NCBI RefSeq assembly: GCF_026966905.1
Contig: NZ_JAPUBN010000011.1
Coordinates: 186,001 to 250,000 of the forward strand
Source: Marinomonas phaeophyticola
Lineage (GTDB): Bacteria; Pseudomonadota; Gammaproteobacteria; Pseudomonadales; Marinomonadaceae
Reading direction: 5' to 3'
DNA: 64,000 nt
Below are positions 57,144-64,000 of the stretch, piece by piece. The notes below the pieces were generated by a model that saw nothing but the letters and a program-made list of their open reading frames with translations, was not told where the DNA came from and did no database searches. The translations under genes were made by a program, and so were the position numbers. How positions within the stretch are numbered: position 1 is the stretch's first letter; each line of letters opens with the position of its first letter.

Positions 57144-58295
57144 ATGTCAAATAATGCTCAAGCGATACTGCCGGAAAAGGGCTCGTATCAAAATACCCTG
57201 CAATGGGTAATGGTTGCTGTACTCGTATATTTATTGATTTGCGCTGTGGGTATGATTGGTGGTGGCTTTAAAATGGCGGCTGGTGGTCATGCTAAGGAAT
57301 TGTTTGCTTTTGCGAGTAACCCTTTTGCTGGATTAGTGGTTGGCATTGTGGCAACCGCATTGATTCAATCTTCTTCTACAGTGACCTCTATTATCGTTGG
57401 TTTAGTGGCAGGAGGACTGCCTGTAGAAATCGCTGTTCCTATGGTGATGGGGGCAAATGTGGGGACCTCTATCACGAATACTATTGTCTCCTTAGGGCAT
57501 GTAAGAGCGAAAGATGAATTTAAACGGGCCTTCTCAGCGGCCACCGTGCATGACTTTTTTAACTTACTGTCGGTGTTGATTTTTCTACCACTTGAGATCG
57601 CTTTTGGGTTATTAGAAAAAATTGGCGGTATGTTTGCCGGTCTGTTTTACGGCGCTGGAGATTCCTCTATAAAAGGCTTTAATTTTGTGAAAGCCGCTAC
57701 GGCACCTGTTGTTGATATCTTTAAAGGCGTAGCAAAGCCTATGGGGGACCAAGCAGGAGGCATTATGATGATCGTTCTGGGTATTATCCTGATCTTCATT
57801 GCGATTACCTTAGTGGGTAAACTGCTGAAAAAACTCATGGTAGGCAAAGCAAAAGACATTATGCATACGGCGATTGGTCGCGGCCCTTTATCGGGGATTG
57901 CCTCTGGTACCTTAGTGACGGTATTGGTTCAATCCTCTTCAACAACCACGTCTTTAATGGTTCCGTTAGCCGGGTCTGGTGCATTCAAGCTTAAGGAAAT
58001 TTATCCCTTTACCTTGGGGGCAAATATAGGTACTTGTGTGACGGCGGTGCTTGCGGCAACGGCGGTAACCGGCAATGCCGAAGCCGCGTTACAAATTGCC
58101 TTTATACATCTGGTTTATAATATTTTAGGTGTTCTCGTTATTTATGGTATTCCAGCGTTAAGGCATTTACCTATAAACGCAGCGGAATCGTTGGGTGGTA
58201 TTGCTTCGGAAAACAAGTTTGCAGCACTGGGCTATATTTTAGGTGTCTTTTTTATTCTTCCCGCTGTCTGTCTTGGTGTGAGCAATATTATTTAA
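57144..58295 (+). CDS. Na+/phosphate symporter (NptA/PhoU-less type)
   Basis: Inner-membrane Na+-coupled phosphate transporter of the Na/Pi-cotransporter II family. 383 residues. The two inverted repeats each carry the QSSST signature: IQSSSTVTSIIVG near residue 75 and VQSSSTTTSLMVP near 260. GANVGTSITNTIVS and GANIGTCVTAVLA repeat likewise. It lacks the C-terminal PhoU-like domain found in many bacterial homologues. A small coiled-coil protein gene follows after 15 nt and may be functionally linked. Confidence 0.9.
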   Translation: MSNNAQAILPEKGSYQNTLQWVMVAVLVYLLICAVGMIGGGFKMAAGGHAKELFAFASNPFAGLVVGIVATALIQSSSTVTSIIVGLVAGGLPVEIAVPMVMGANVGTSITNTIVSLGHVRAKDEFKRAFSAATVHDFFNLLSVLIFLPLEIAFGLLEKIGGMFAGLFYGAGDSSIKGFNFVKAATAPVVDIFKGVAKPMGDQAGGIMMIVLGIILIFIAITLVGKLLKKLMVGKAKDIMHTAIGRGPLSGIASGTLVTVLVQSSSTTTSLMVPLAGSGAFKLKEIYPFTLGANIGTCVTAVLAATAVTGNAEAALQIAFIHLVYNILGVLVIYGIPALRHLPINAAESLGGIASENKFAALGYILGVFFILPAVCLGVSNII

Positions 58296-58310
58296 TTGAA
58301 GGAGTGTAGT

Positions 58311-58532
58311 GTGAATGATTTTCAAGTGTTAACGAATGAACGTTTAAATAAATTAATTGATGAAACTCAGACAACGTTAACTGAGTTAAAAGAGGAAATG
58401 AAGCGTCGCGAGCAGCTTCAAAAAGAACATGAAATTATGGATCTCGATGAACATATGAAGAATACGGAGATCAGCCTCGCGACGATCCGTAACTTTATTA
58501 ATTATTTGATGGAAAATTCAAAAAAACGATAA
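58311..58532 (+). CDS. Small coiled-coil hypothetical protein
   Basis: 73 residues from a GTG with GGAG six bases upstream. The sequence is highly charged, with probable coiled coil through about residues 10-50 (LNKLIDETQTTLTELKEEMK) and a basic end. No membrane segment, no known domain recognised. It is immediately downstream of the Na+/Pi symporter and ends before a strong terminator, so the two genes form an operon. A regulatory or structural partnership with the transporter is only a guess. Confidence 0.7.
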   Translation: MNDFQVLTNERLNKLIDETQTTLTELKEEMKRREQLQKEHEIMDLDEHMKNTEISLATIRNFINYLMENSKKR

Positions 58533-58554
58533 CAATAGAATGCAATAAGGCATT

Positions 58555-58597
58555 GAAAAAACGCCCTTTTTCTCATTGAAAAAGGGCGTTTTTTTAT
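58555..58597 (+). terminator. Terminator of the Na+/phosphate symporter operon
   Basis: A6, stem ACGCCCTTTTTC/GAAAAAGGGCGT with loop TCATT, then T7. Confidence 0.9.
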
Positions 58598-58634
58598 TCT
58601 GTATGTGTTGCTTATCATGCAGCAAAGAGACATA

Positions 58635-58661
58635 AAAAAGCCTGTCAATATTAGACAGGCA
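58635..58661 (-). terminator. Terminator of the TorR/S-like operon
   Basis: GCCTGTC/GACAGGC stem around AATATTA, followed on the minus strand by T6. It lies about 190 nt after the hybrid kinase stop. Confidence 0.75.
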
Positions 58662-58851
58662 AGCAAGGTCATGTGGGGGTCATCAACATGACTTGAGAGT
58701 TAATCATAAAGGTTCAGTCTTATTATTAACCTTCTCTGAAAGAGAATACTATTAGACCTTTGGACTAGGCTTTTTTACGAGATTCAATTAAGAAAGGGGC
58801 AGGGAGATAAAAACACGGCTTGTTTCTTTCTCCGTCGCGGCTTTAGGAGGA

Positions 58852-61221
58852 TTACACTTTATATTGTGCGAGTTCTATGAGTGTTACTTGATGTGTTTCT
58901 ATTAGTGTGTCTATCAAGGGTTTGATCTCTTCTATTGCTTGGTTCGATTCACAGGCCATCTCAATGGCTCTTAACTGTGATGCGACTAATATGGCACCAA
59001 TAGACTCGGCATTACCTGCAAATCGATGTGCTTCTTCACCAATTTCATAACTGTCTTGATTGTGTAGCTCTGTTTGTAATTGAGCGATGGATAACTGACT
59101 ATTTTCTTCAAAAAGGAGAATTAAACGTGTCAGCCTTTGTTCTCCTAGGGCGGTTTTGTGAGATTGCAACAGCGGCGTGTCTATTAATAAGGATTGGCTT
59201 TCTTTAAAAGTCATAGAAGGTCCTTCTTGATCTTTATGTTGAAATACGTGCTGTTCAATCACTTGATAGAAGAGTGCCATGTTAAAAGGCTTAGGCACAA
59301 CAGCCGACATACCTGCGGATAAACATTTTTTTAGACTGTGTGAATTTACATTGGCGGTTAATGCCACTATAGGAGTGGCTTTGTTAATAGAGGGGGTATT
59401 TCGAATATAGCGGGCGACATCGTAACCGCTTAACTTAGGTAAATGGATGTCGAGCAAAATCAAATCATAGCGATTTTGCTCGGCCATTTTAATCGCTTGC
59501 TCACCATCTTCTGCGAGATACACCTTATGGCCATCAGTTGTCATCAATTCCATCATAATTTGCACATTAATGGGCGTATCTTCCACAATCAAAATAGCCA
59601 GCGGACGACTGGATAATCTCGCCTGACTTTTCGCGAGAGGGTCTTCATTGTCCTTGATAAGGTTTTTTTCTTTTGGTTCTAATGGAATGTTAAACCAGAA
59701 TAAGCAGCCTTTATCTGCGTTGTTTTCAACACCTATTTCGCCTTTCATTGCCTCCACTAACCCTTTGGTAATTGCCAGTCCTAGCCCTGTCCCTCCGTAT
59801 AAGCGAGTAATACTTTCATCGGCTTGACTAAAGCGTTCAAACACTCGTTCCAAATAAGACTCGGCAATACCTACACCAGTGTCTTTGACTTCTATATGAA
59901 GATATTCAAGATGATCAGTAGAGTGCTGTTGATCGACTTTTACACTAATATGGATTAGTCCATTTTGCGTGAACTTGATCGCATTAGATATCAGGTTTGC
60001 CAAGATTTGACGCAAAGCACTGTCGCTACCTAAATAATTGTAAGCTAACTTCTCATCAAGACTGTACTGTATTTCACTGCCCTGTTGTTCGGCTTTCGCT
60101 GAAAATAATAAGCAGCTTGATTGCACGACTTTTTTGACTGAGAACAGGCTGATCTCAGGGGAGTAAGATTTTTCTTCTAAACGAGCATAATCTAAAAGAC
60201 CATTTAAAATTGACAGTAAACCTTCACCAGATTGATAAATTACATCTAATTTTTGATGATGTTCCTGAGTCAGTAGTGGGTCTCTGTCTAATAACTCAAC
60301 CATGCCTAATATGCCATTTAAGGGCGTTTTGATTTCATGACTCATGGTCGCAAGAAATTGGCTTTTCGCTTGGTTGGCCATTTCGGCTTTTTCTTTTGCG
60401 TTTTGTAGACTTTGGGTGCGTTTTTGAACTCGTCGTTGAAGCTGATCTCTATGATAACGTAACTCTTCTTGGATCTTATCTCGATGGGAGATGTCTTCTA
60501 AAATAGCTTGTCGCATTTCATTAATGGAATACACGACCTCATCAATTTCATCCGGTGGATTTTTGGCTTTTCGAAAGGGAAGCTCAAGAGGGCGTTCTAG
60601 GTTTCCGGTACTGGCTTGACGAGTATAAAGTGCCATAAATTCTAAATGACGTGTAACCATTAAATGTACAATAACCAATAGTATTAAGCCAGTAATGACA
60701 ACCATTAATACCTGATATAAGCCAATTTGAATGGCGGTATGAAACAAGCCTGTTTTGATAGCTTGAAGATCATAATACACAGTGAGCTGGCCAAGTAAGC
60801 GATCAGGTTTGCCGCTGTTAGGGTAGTAAATTAGGAATTTTGTGCCAGTGGACTCTTTTTCTTTTAGTACATCTGGATTACCGACAACAATGTCTTCCTC
60901 CCAATGGTTTGTGTGTAAGGCAACGGTTTCAACATTAGAAAAGTTAAGAATGCCTTTGAGTTGCAACTTAATTTGTTCATGATTTAAATCCCATAAACTT
61001 TTACGGATGCCGTCAAGGTGTGAAGAGGCGATATAATCGGTTTGGCGAGTTAAGTTGGCGGCTTCCTTTCGGTAATCACTGTAGACTTGGATGGAGGTTA
61101 GCAGAATCGCAAGCAAAGTACTAAATAGCAGCAGGGTTAAAAAAATACGAGCGGCTAGGGGATGTGAATGCCGTATAGCAAAAAAAGAATCTCTATGAAA
61201 TGAGTCGAGTTTTACTTTCAT
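58852..61221 (-). CDS. Hybrid sensor kinase with receiver and Hpt domains (TorS/BarA-like)
   Basis: Inner-membrane phosphorelay kinase of 789 residues. TM1 (about 25-45), periplasmic domain of about 100 residues, TM2 (about 160-185), HAMP, coiled coil, HisKA with [13 protein letters not shown], HATPase with [10 protein letters not shown] and GGTGLGLAI, receiver with [12 protein letters not shown] and a C-terminal Hpt domain with [10 protein letters not shown] (phospho-His). Phosphate should pass His-Asp-His to the operon's regulator. The small periplasmic domain probably reads the state of the binding protein encoded just upstream. Confidence 0.92.
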   Translation of the reverse strand: MKVKLDSFHRDSFFAIRHSHPLAARIFLTLLLFSTLLAILLTSIQVYSDYRKEAANLTRQTDYIASSHLDGIRKSLWDLNHEQIKLQLKGILNFSNVETVALHTNHWEEDIVVGNPDVLKEKESTGTKFLIYYPNSGKPDRLLGQLTVYYDLQAIKTGLFHTAIQIGLYQVLMVVITGLILLVIVHLMVTRHLEFMALYTRQASTGNLERPLELPFRKAKNPPDEIDEVVYSINEMRQAILEDISHRDKIQEELRYHRDQLQRRVQKRTQSLQNAKEKAEMANQAKSQFLATMSHEIKTPLNGILGMVELLDRDPLLTQEHHQKLDVIYQSGEGLLSILNGLLDYARLEEKSYSPEISLFSVKKVVQSSCLLFSAKAEQQGSEIQYSLDEKLAYNYLGSDSALRQILANLISNAIKFTQNGLIHISVKVDQQHSTDHLEYLHIEVKDTGVGIAESYLERVFERFSQADESITRLYGGTGLGLAITKGLVEAMKGEIGVENNADKGCLFWFNIPLEPKEKNLIKDNEDPLAKSQARLSSRPLAILIVEDTPINVQIMMELMTTDGHKVYLAEDGEQAIKMAEQNRYDLILLDIHLPKLSGYDVARYIRNTPSINKATPIVALTANVNSHSLKKCLSAGMSAVVPKPFNMALFYQVIEQHVFQHKDQEGPSMTFKESQSLLIDTPLLQSHKTALGEQRLTRLILLFEENSQLSIAQLQTELHNQDSYEIGEEAHRFAGNAESIGAILVASQLRAIEMACESNQAIEEIKPLIDTLIETHQVTLIELAQYKV

Positions 61222-61230
61222 ATTTACGCC

Positions 61231-62043
61231 CTAGGGTATGAGGATGATATTTTGACTGGTTACGTCACTATTTATATATCGCTGTGTAAAGTGCTGAATG
61301 CCTTTTTCAACGGCATTACCTTGTTTTAGCTTAATTAGGGCGTTATTTAATTCGGTAGTGCGTTCCATCAAGGGAGAGTGATGAGAAATACCAACATACC
61401 AATAGTCCGAAACAATGGGGTTGGGGAGGCTTTCAATACTGTTTTCATAATCTAGCTTTTTGACTTGTAATGCGCCCCCGATGACGCCTAATGGCATAAT
61501 ATCAATCCGTTGAATTCGTAATTTATGGATATTCTGTTCTCCAGAAGAAACAAATTCAATGTTTAAGTATTCCCGTATTTTTTTATCGACCTCATCCCCA
61601 AAACTGTCACTAAAAAGAATACCGGCTTTGAGTCCTTTTAAATCTTCCCACTTGTCGGAAGTGATAGGTTTTTTCTTATTGTAATAGAGTGTGATGGGTT
61701 CAAGTACTATGGGCTCATCAAGATACGACATAAACTTTAGCCGTTGTTCGGTTCGATAAGCCGCGACAACAACGTCAATATTCCCAAGTTCAGCTTCCTT
61801 TAAACATCGACGCCAATTGCTGTCTTGCTCCGTACTGACGCTATAACCTAATGAGCTGATCATTTTCTCGACGAGTGTTGGGGCTACGCCAATGATATGA
61901 CCTTCTTCTATCCAAGATATAGGTGGGTAATCAGGGCTTCCGCATACCGTAATAACAGGCAAACCATTGTTTTCAGCAAAGCCAGAGCAAGAAGTGAAGA
62001 AAAGCATGCTGGCAAGACATTTAAATGAAAACAGCTTGTTCAC
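61231..62043 (-). CDS. Periplasmic binding protein (SBP_bac_3) of a phosphorelay
   Basis: 270-residue exported protein with a signal peptide (about residues 1-23, FAENNG start of mature part). A polar amino acid-type binding fold follows: VCGSPDYPPISWIEEGHIIG at the start, NIDVVVAAYRTEQR and LKGLKAGILFSD. The RR gene upstream overlaps it by four nt and the hybrid kinase follows after 9 nt, with no transporter. It therefore probably acts as a sensory receptor protein, as TorT does for TorS. The signal peptide also has a Cys (FFTSCSG) but no good lipobox. Ligand unknown. Confidence 0.85.
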   Translation of the reverse strand: MNKLFSFKCLASMLFFTSCSGFAENNGLPVITVCGSPDYPPISWIEEGHIIGVAPTLVEKMISSLGYSVSTEQDSNWRRCLKEAELGNIDVVVAAYRTEQRLKFMSYLDEPIVLEPITLYYNKKKPITSDKWEDLKGLKAGILFSDSFGDEVDKKIREYLNIEFVSSGEQNIHKLRIQRIDIMPLGVIGGALQVKKLDYENSIESLPNPIVSDYWYVGISHHSPLMERTTELNNALIKLKQGNAVEKGIQHFTQRYINSDVTSQNIILIP

Positions 62044-62780
62044 TCGAGAAACTGCTCAGTATTATTAGGTGAATACAAATAGCCTATACCGTGGACAGTG
62101 ATAATAAGATTTGGGCAATGAGGATCTTGGGCTAATTTGCGTCGAATGCGTCCGACTAAAACGTCAATGCTGCGATCAGTGGCATTCCATGCCCGGTTTT
62201 TGAGCCGATTCATTAACTGGTCTCGCGTCAAGGGAGATTCGGCGTTGTCAATGAAGGTGGAAAGGAGTTGGAATTCGCCTTCGGTGAGTTGAATTGCTTC
62301 ACTATTTTCTTGTTGCAAAACTCGTCTAGCATTGTCTAATTGCCAAGTGCCAACATCGCGAAATACAGGTTGAGTGCTGGCTTTGGTGTTTTTTCTAAGT
62401 TTCTTTACCCGTCTAATTAAATTTTTACAGCGGGCCAATATTTCTCGTGGGTTAAAAGGTTTTACAACGTATTCATCGGCACCACATTCTAGCCCGATAA
62501 TTCGATCAATATCGTCTTGTTTACCGGTGACTAAAATAATGCCAATTTCAGACTGGGTACGCAGCTCTCTTGTTAGGGTTAAGCCATCCTTACCGGGGAG
62601 ACGTATATCAAGTAATATAAGGTCAAAATTTTGCTGTTGCAGTTCCGCCTCGGCGGCTTCTGCGGTTTCCACACCAGTGACTTGATAGCCCTCTTGTTCA
62701 AAGTAGCTAACTAAGGTTTCTCGTGTCACGATAGAGTCATCAACGACGAGTATTTTTGCATCTAGGATAAGCTCTTGCAT
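62040..62780 (-). CDS. OmpR-family response regulator (TorR-like)
   Basis: First gene of a three-gene sensory operon. 246 residues: receiver with Asp in LILLDIRLPGKDG, GIILVTGKQDDIDRIIGLE (very like TorR) and Lys in YVVKPF; a winged-helix domain with LTEGEFQLLSTF and STDR-like TDRSIDVLVGRIRRKL, ending TVHGIGYLY. Two TorR-box-like decamers are about 110-130 bp upstream, suggesting autoregulation. TorR is the nearest family, but no tor reductase is visible. Confidence 0.88.
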   Translation of the reverse strand: MQELILDAKILVVDDSIVTRETLVSYFEQEGYQVTGVETAEAAEAELQQQNFDLILLDIRLPGKDGLTLTRELRTQSEIGIILVTGKQDDIDRIIGLECGADEYVVKPFNPREILARCKNLIRRVKKLRKNTKASTQPVFRDVGTWQLDNARRVLQQENSEAIQLTEGEFQLLSTFIDNAESPLTRDQLMNRLKNRAWNATDRSIDVLVGRIRRKLAQDPHCPNLIITVHGIGYLYSPNNTEQFLE

Positions 62781-63395
62781 GTAACCTTTTTCTTATAGAA
62801 GAATTATTTTGTAAGCTATTTGACTATAGCAAGTAAATAAAGAAAACATAACCGTTGCCGTAGCACACATTGATAATGGCTTGTTAATAGTATGAACAAA
62901 ATGTAAACAGTGTGTTTTTTTAGGTATCAATCCGACTTGACCTTTTTTACTTCCGCTCTATTTATGACCTGAATGGGGACGGTTAAACGAAAAATAGTCA
63001 CCCGCTTAGTCGTTATTTTATGGGTAATATAATTGATCAATCAATAGGCAGAAAGCCTTATTCTTCTTGACCTAACACCTTGTAATCGAGCAGCCTATTT
63101 AGACTTTAATGGATGAATCTCTGGCTGATTTCTGTTTACCATTCTCTATAACCTAGTGTTTTTCACAATGTTAGTACAATCTATTACGACTTGTTTGCGA
63201 CCTCCTTAGTACTTCCTGTTAGAACTATAAAGATGAATTAAAAGTATTGCTAAAACAGCTTGTCTATCTCTGTTTATTACGAGCAAAAAGACTGTTTTAA
63301 CAATTTCATTTAATGCTGCAAAGCATCTTTTAAAGCGCTGTTTATTAAGCTGAGCGTCAGCGTTTTGATAAAAATAATAACCTGAGGAAGTGAAA
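62781..63395. other. Long intergenic region between the TorR-like operon and nhaC
   Basis: About 615 nt of AT-rich DNA with no convincing gene. It holds the direct repeats near 62890 and promoters for both divergent genes. No RNA or mobile element was recognised. Confidence 0.5.
62890..62910 (-). promoter_or_regulatory. Two TorR-box-like direct repeats
   Basis: Minus strand reads CTGTTTACAT then one T then TTGTTCATAC; each decamer matches 8 of 10 bases of the E. coli TorR box CTGTTCATAT. The 11-bp period fits a head-to-tail OmpR-family dimer, upstream of the TorR-like gene. Function is inferred. Confidence 0.5.
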
Positions 63396-64000
63396 ATGTC
63401 AGAAACTAAAAGAATAAGTGGAACGAGTCGGCCTAGCCTTCTGCTGGCACTAATTCCAGTCGTACTTACTTTATTTGTATTAGGCATACAAATTTTCTAT
63501 TTTGGTGATTTTACTCCCCATGTACCCTTAGCCATCGGTCTCGCGATTACCTCTTTAGTTGGAGTGAAGCTGGGGTTTAAATGGAAAGATATTGAAGAAG
63601 GAGTGTTTCACGTCATTCATATCTCTCTGCCTTCGGTTTCCGTACTGATTTGCGTTGGTATGATTGTTGGGGTTTGGATTGCCAGTGGTACCGTGCCAAC
63701 GCTTATTTATTATGGCTTAACCTTATTGTCACCAGAAATCTTCTTAGCGGCAGCGATGGTGTTGTGTGCGGTCGTCTCTTTATCTCTTGGTACGTCATGG
63801 GGAACAGTGGGTACGGTTGGTTTAGCGCTTATGGGAATCGGTGCCGGTTTTGATATCCCAATGTATTGGACGGCTGGCGCGGTTGTTTCCGGTGCTTTCT
63901 TCGGAGATAAAATTTCGCCGCTTTCTGATACCACTAATTTAGCACCAGCGGTAACCGGAACGGATGTGTTTTCTCATATTAAAAATATGATGCCAACGAC
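63396..64000 (+). CDS. nhaC: Na+/H+ antiporter NhaC, partial (cut by window end)
   Basis: Inner-membrane antiporter that exports Na+ in exchange for protons. The ATG at 63396 has GAGGAAG upstream. The visible 201 residues contain hydrophobic segments and the NhaC-type phrase SLGTSWGTVGTVG and GAVVSGAFFGDKISPLSDTT, both strongly typical of NhaC. The gene runs past position 64000, so no stop is seen. It is a single gene in view, divergent from the TorR-like operon. Confidence 0.9.
   Translation, partial: MSETKRISGTSRPSLLLALIPVVLTLFVLGIQIFYFGDFTPHVPLAIGLAITSLVGVKLGFKWKDIEEGVFHVIHISLPSVSVLICVGMIVGVWIASGTVPTLIYYGLTLLSPEIFLAAAMVLCAVVSLSLGTSWGTVGTVGLALMGIGAGFDIPMYWTAGAVVSGAFFGDKISPLSDTTNLAPAVTGTDVFSHIKNMMPT

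Noticed and set aside
63206..63487. Minus-strand frame of 93 codons at the end of the window
   Set aside because: It overlaps the start of nhaC on the opposite strand. The plus strand has a clear RBS and NhaC motifs, so the minus frame is a shadow.

Overview
The window looks like the chromosome of a marine gammaproteobacterium of the Oceanospirillales, most likely Marinomonas or a close relative. This rests on the AT-rich Gram-negative gene style, recognisable proteins (ColRS, HslO, YegD, YfcL, Mqo, RhlE, PPK1/PPX, Rho) and marine-type functions (catabolism of an algal or seagrass sugar, Na+-coupled transporters). The genus is inferred from memory of protein sequences, not from a search. No rRNA, tRNA, phage, insertion sequence or CRISPR array was seen.

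Layout. 1-1.3 kb: a frameshifted O-antigen ligase-like gene. 1.3-11.6 kb: the most distinctive block, a GntR-type regulator with two DNA-binding domains, divergent from a nine-gene operon. The operon holds a sugar ABC transporter (ATPase, binding protein, permease) and six enzymes. Read as a pathway they convert L-galactose to 2-keto-3-deoxy-D-gluconate: mutarotase, L-galactose dehydrogenase (aldo/keto reductase), lactonase, L-galactonate 5-dehydrogenase (LgoD-like), tagaturonate reductase and altronate dehydratase (UxaA-like). A 32-bp near-perfect palindrome lies between the regulator and the operon. 11.6-27.3 kb: housekeeping genes (FKBP isomerase, YfcL, frameshifted mqo, a CBS protein, hslO, an ABC-F ATPase, hemB, convergent ppk and ppx, rho with a long leader, flavin reductase, lysO). 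27.4-34.3 kb: a MATE pump, late cobalamin genes (cobQ divergent from cbiB, a cobC/cobD-type gene and cobU/cobP), gpt and a DUF2914 protein. 34.4-40.8 kb: rhlE and a ColRS two-component system divergent from eptA-PAP2-dgkA, with four 11-bp-spaced direct repeats in front of eptA. 40.8-50.7 kb: a YegD-type Hsp70, two chemoreceptors, a frameshifted FAD monooxygenase, an AraC regulator (frameshifted) with an SDR, and a DUF4862 protein. 50.8-57 kb: an acidic amino acid module of aspA and a dicarboxylate/amino acid symporter behind a sigma-54 promoter, next to an NtrC-type regulator and a kinase with a fused binding-protein sensor. 57.1-58.6 kb: a Na+/phosphate symporter and a small coiled-coil protein. 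58.8-62.8 kb: a TorR/TorS-like phosphorelay with its own periplasmic binding protein. The window ends inside an NhaC antiporter gene.

Four genes (O-antigen ligase, mqo, FAD monooxygenase, AraC) are each broken by one base in a homopolymer run, and each becomes a full-length reading frame when that base is corrected. This pattern suggests sequencing indels at least as strongly as real pseudogenes, and the raw reads should settle it.

The best candidates for new biology are the L-galactose operon with its double-HTH regulator and operator, the sigma-54 aspartate module, the ColRS direct repeats, the binding-protein/phosphorelay system, and a chemoreceptor with a histidine-rich membrane sensor.
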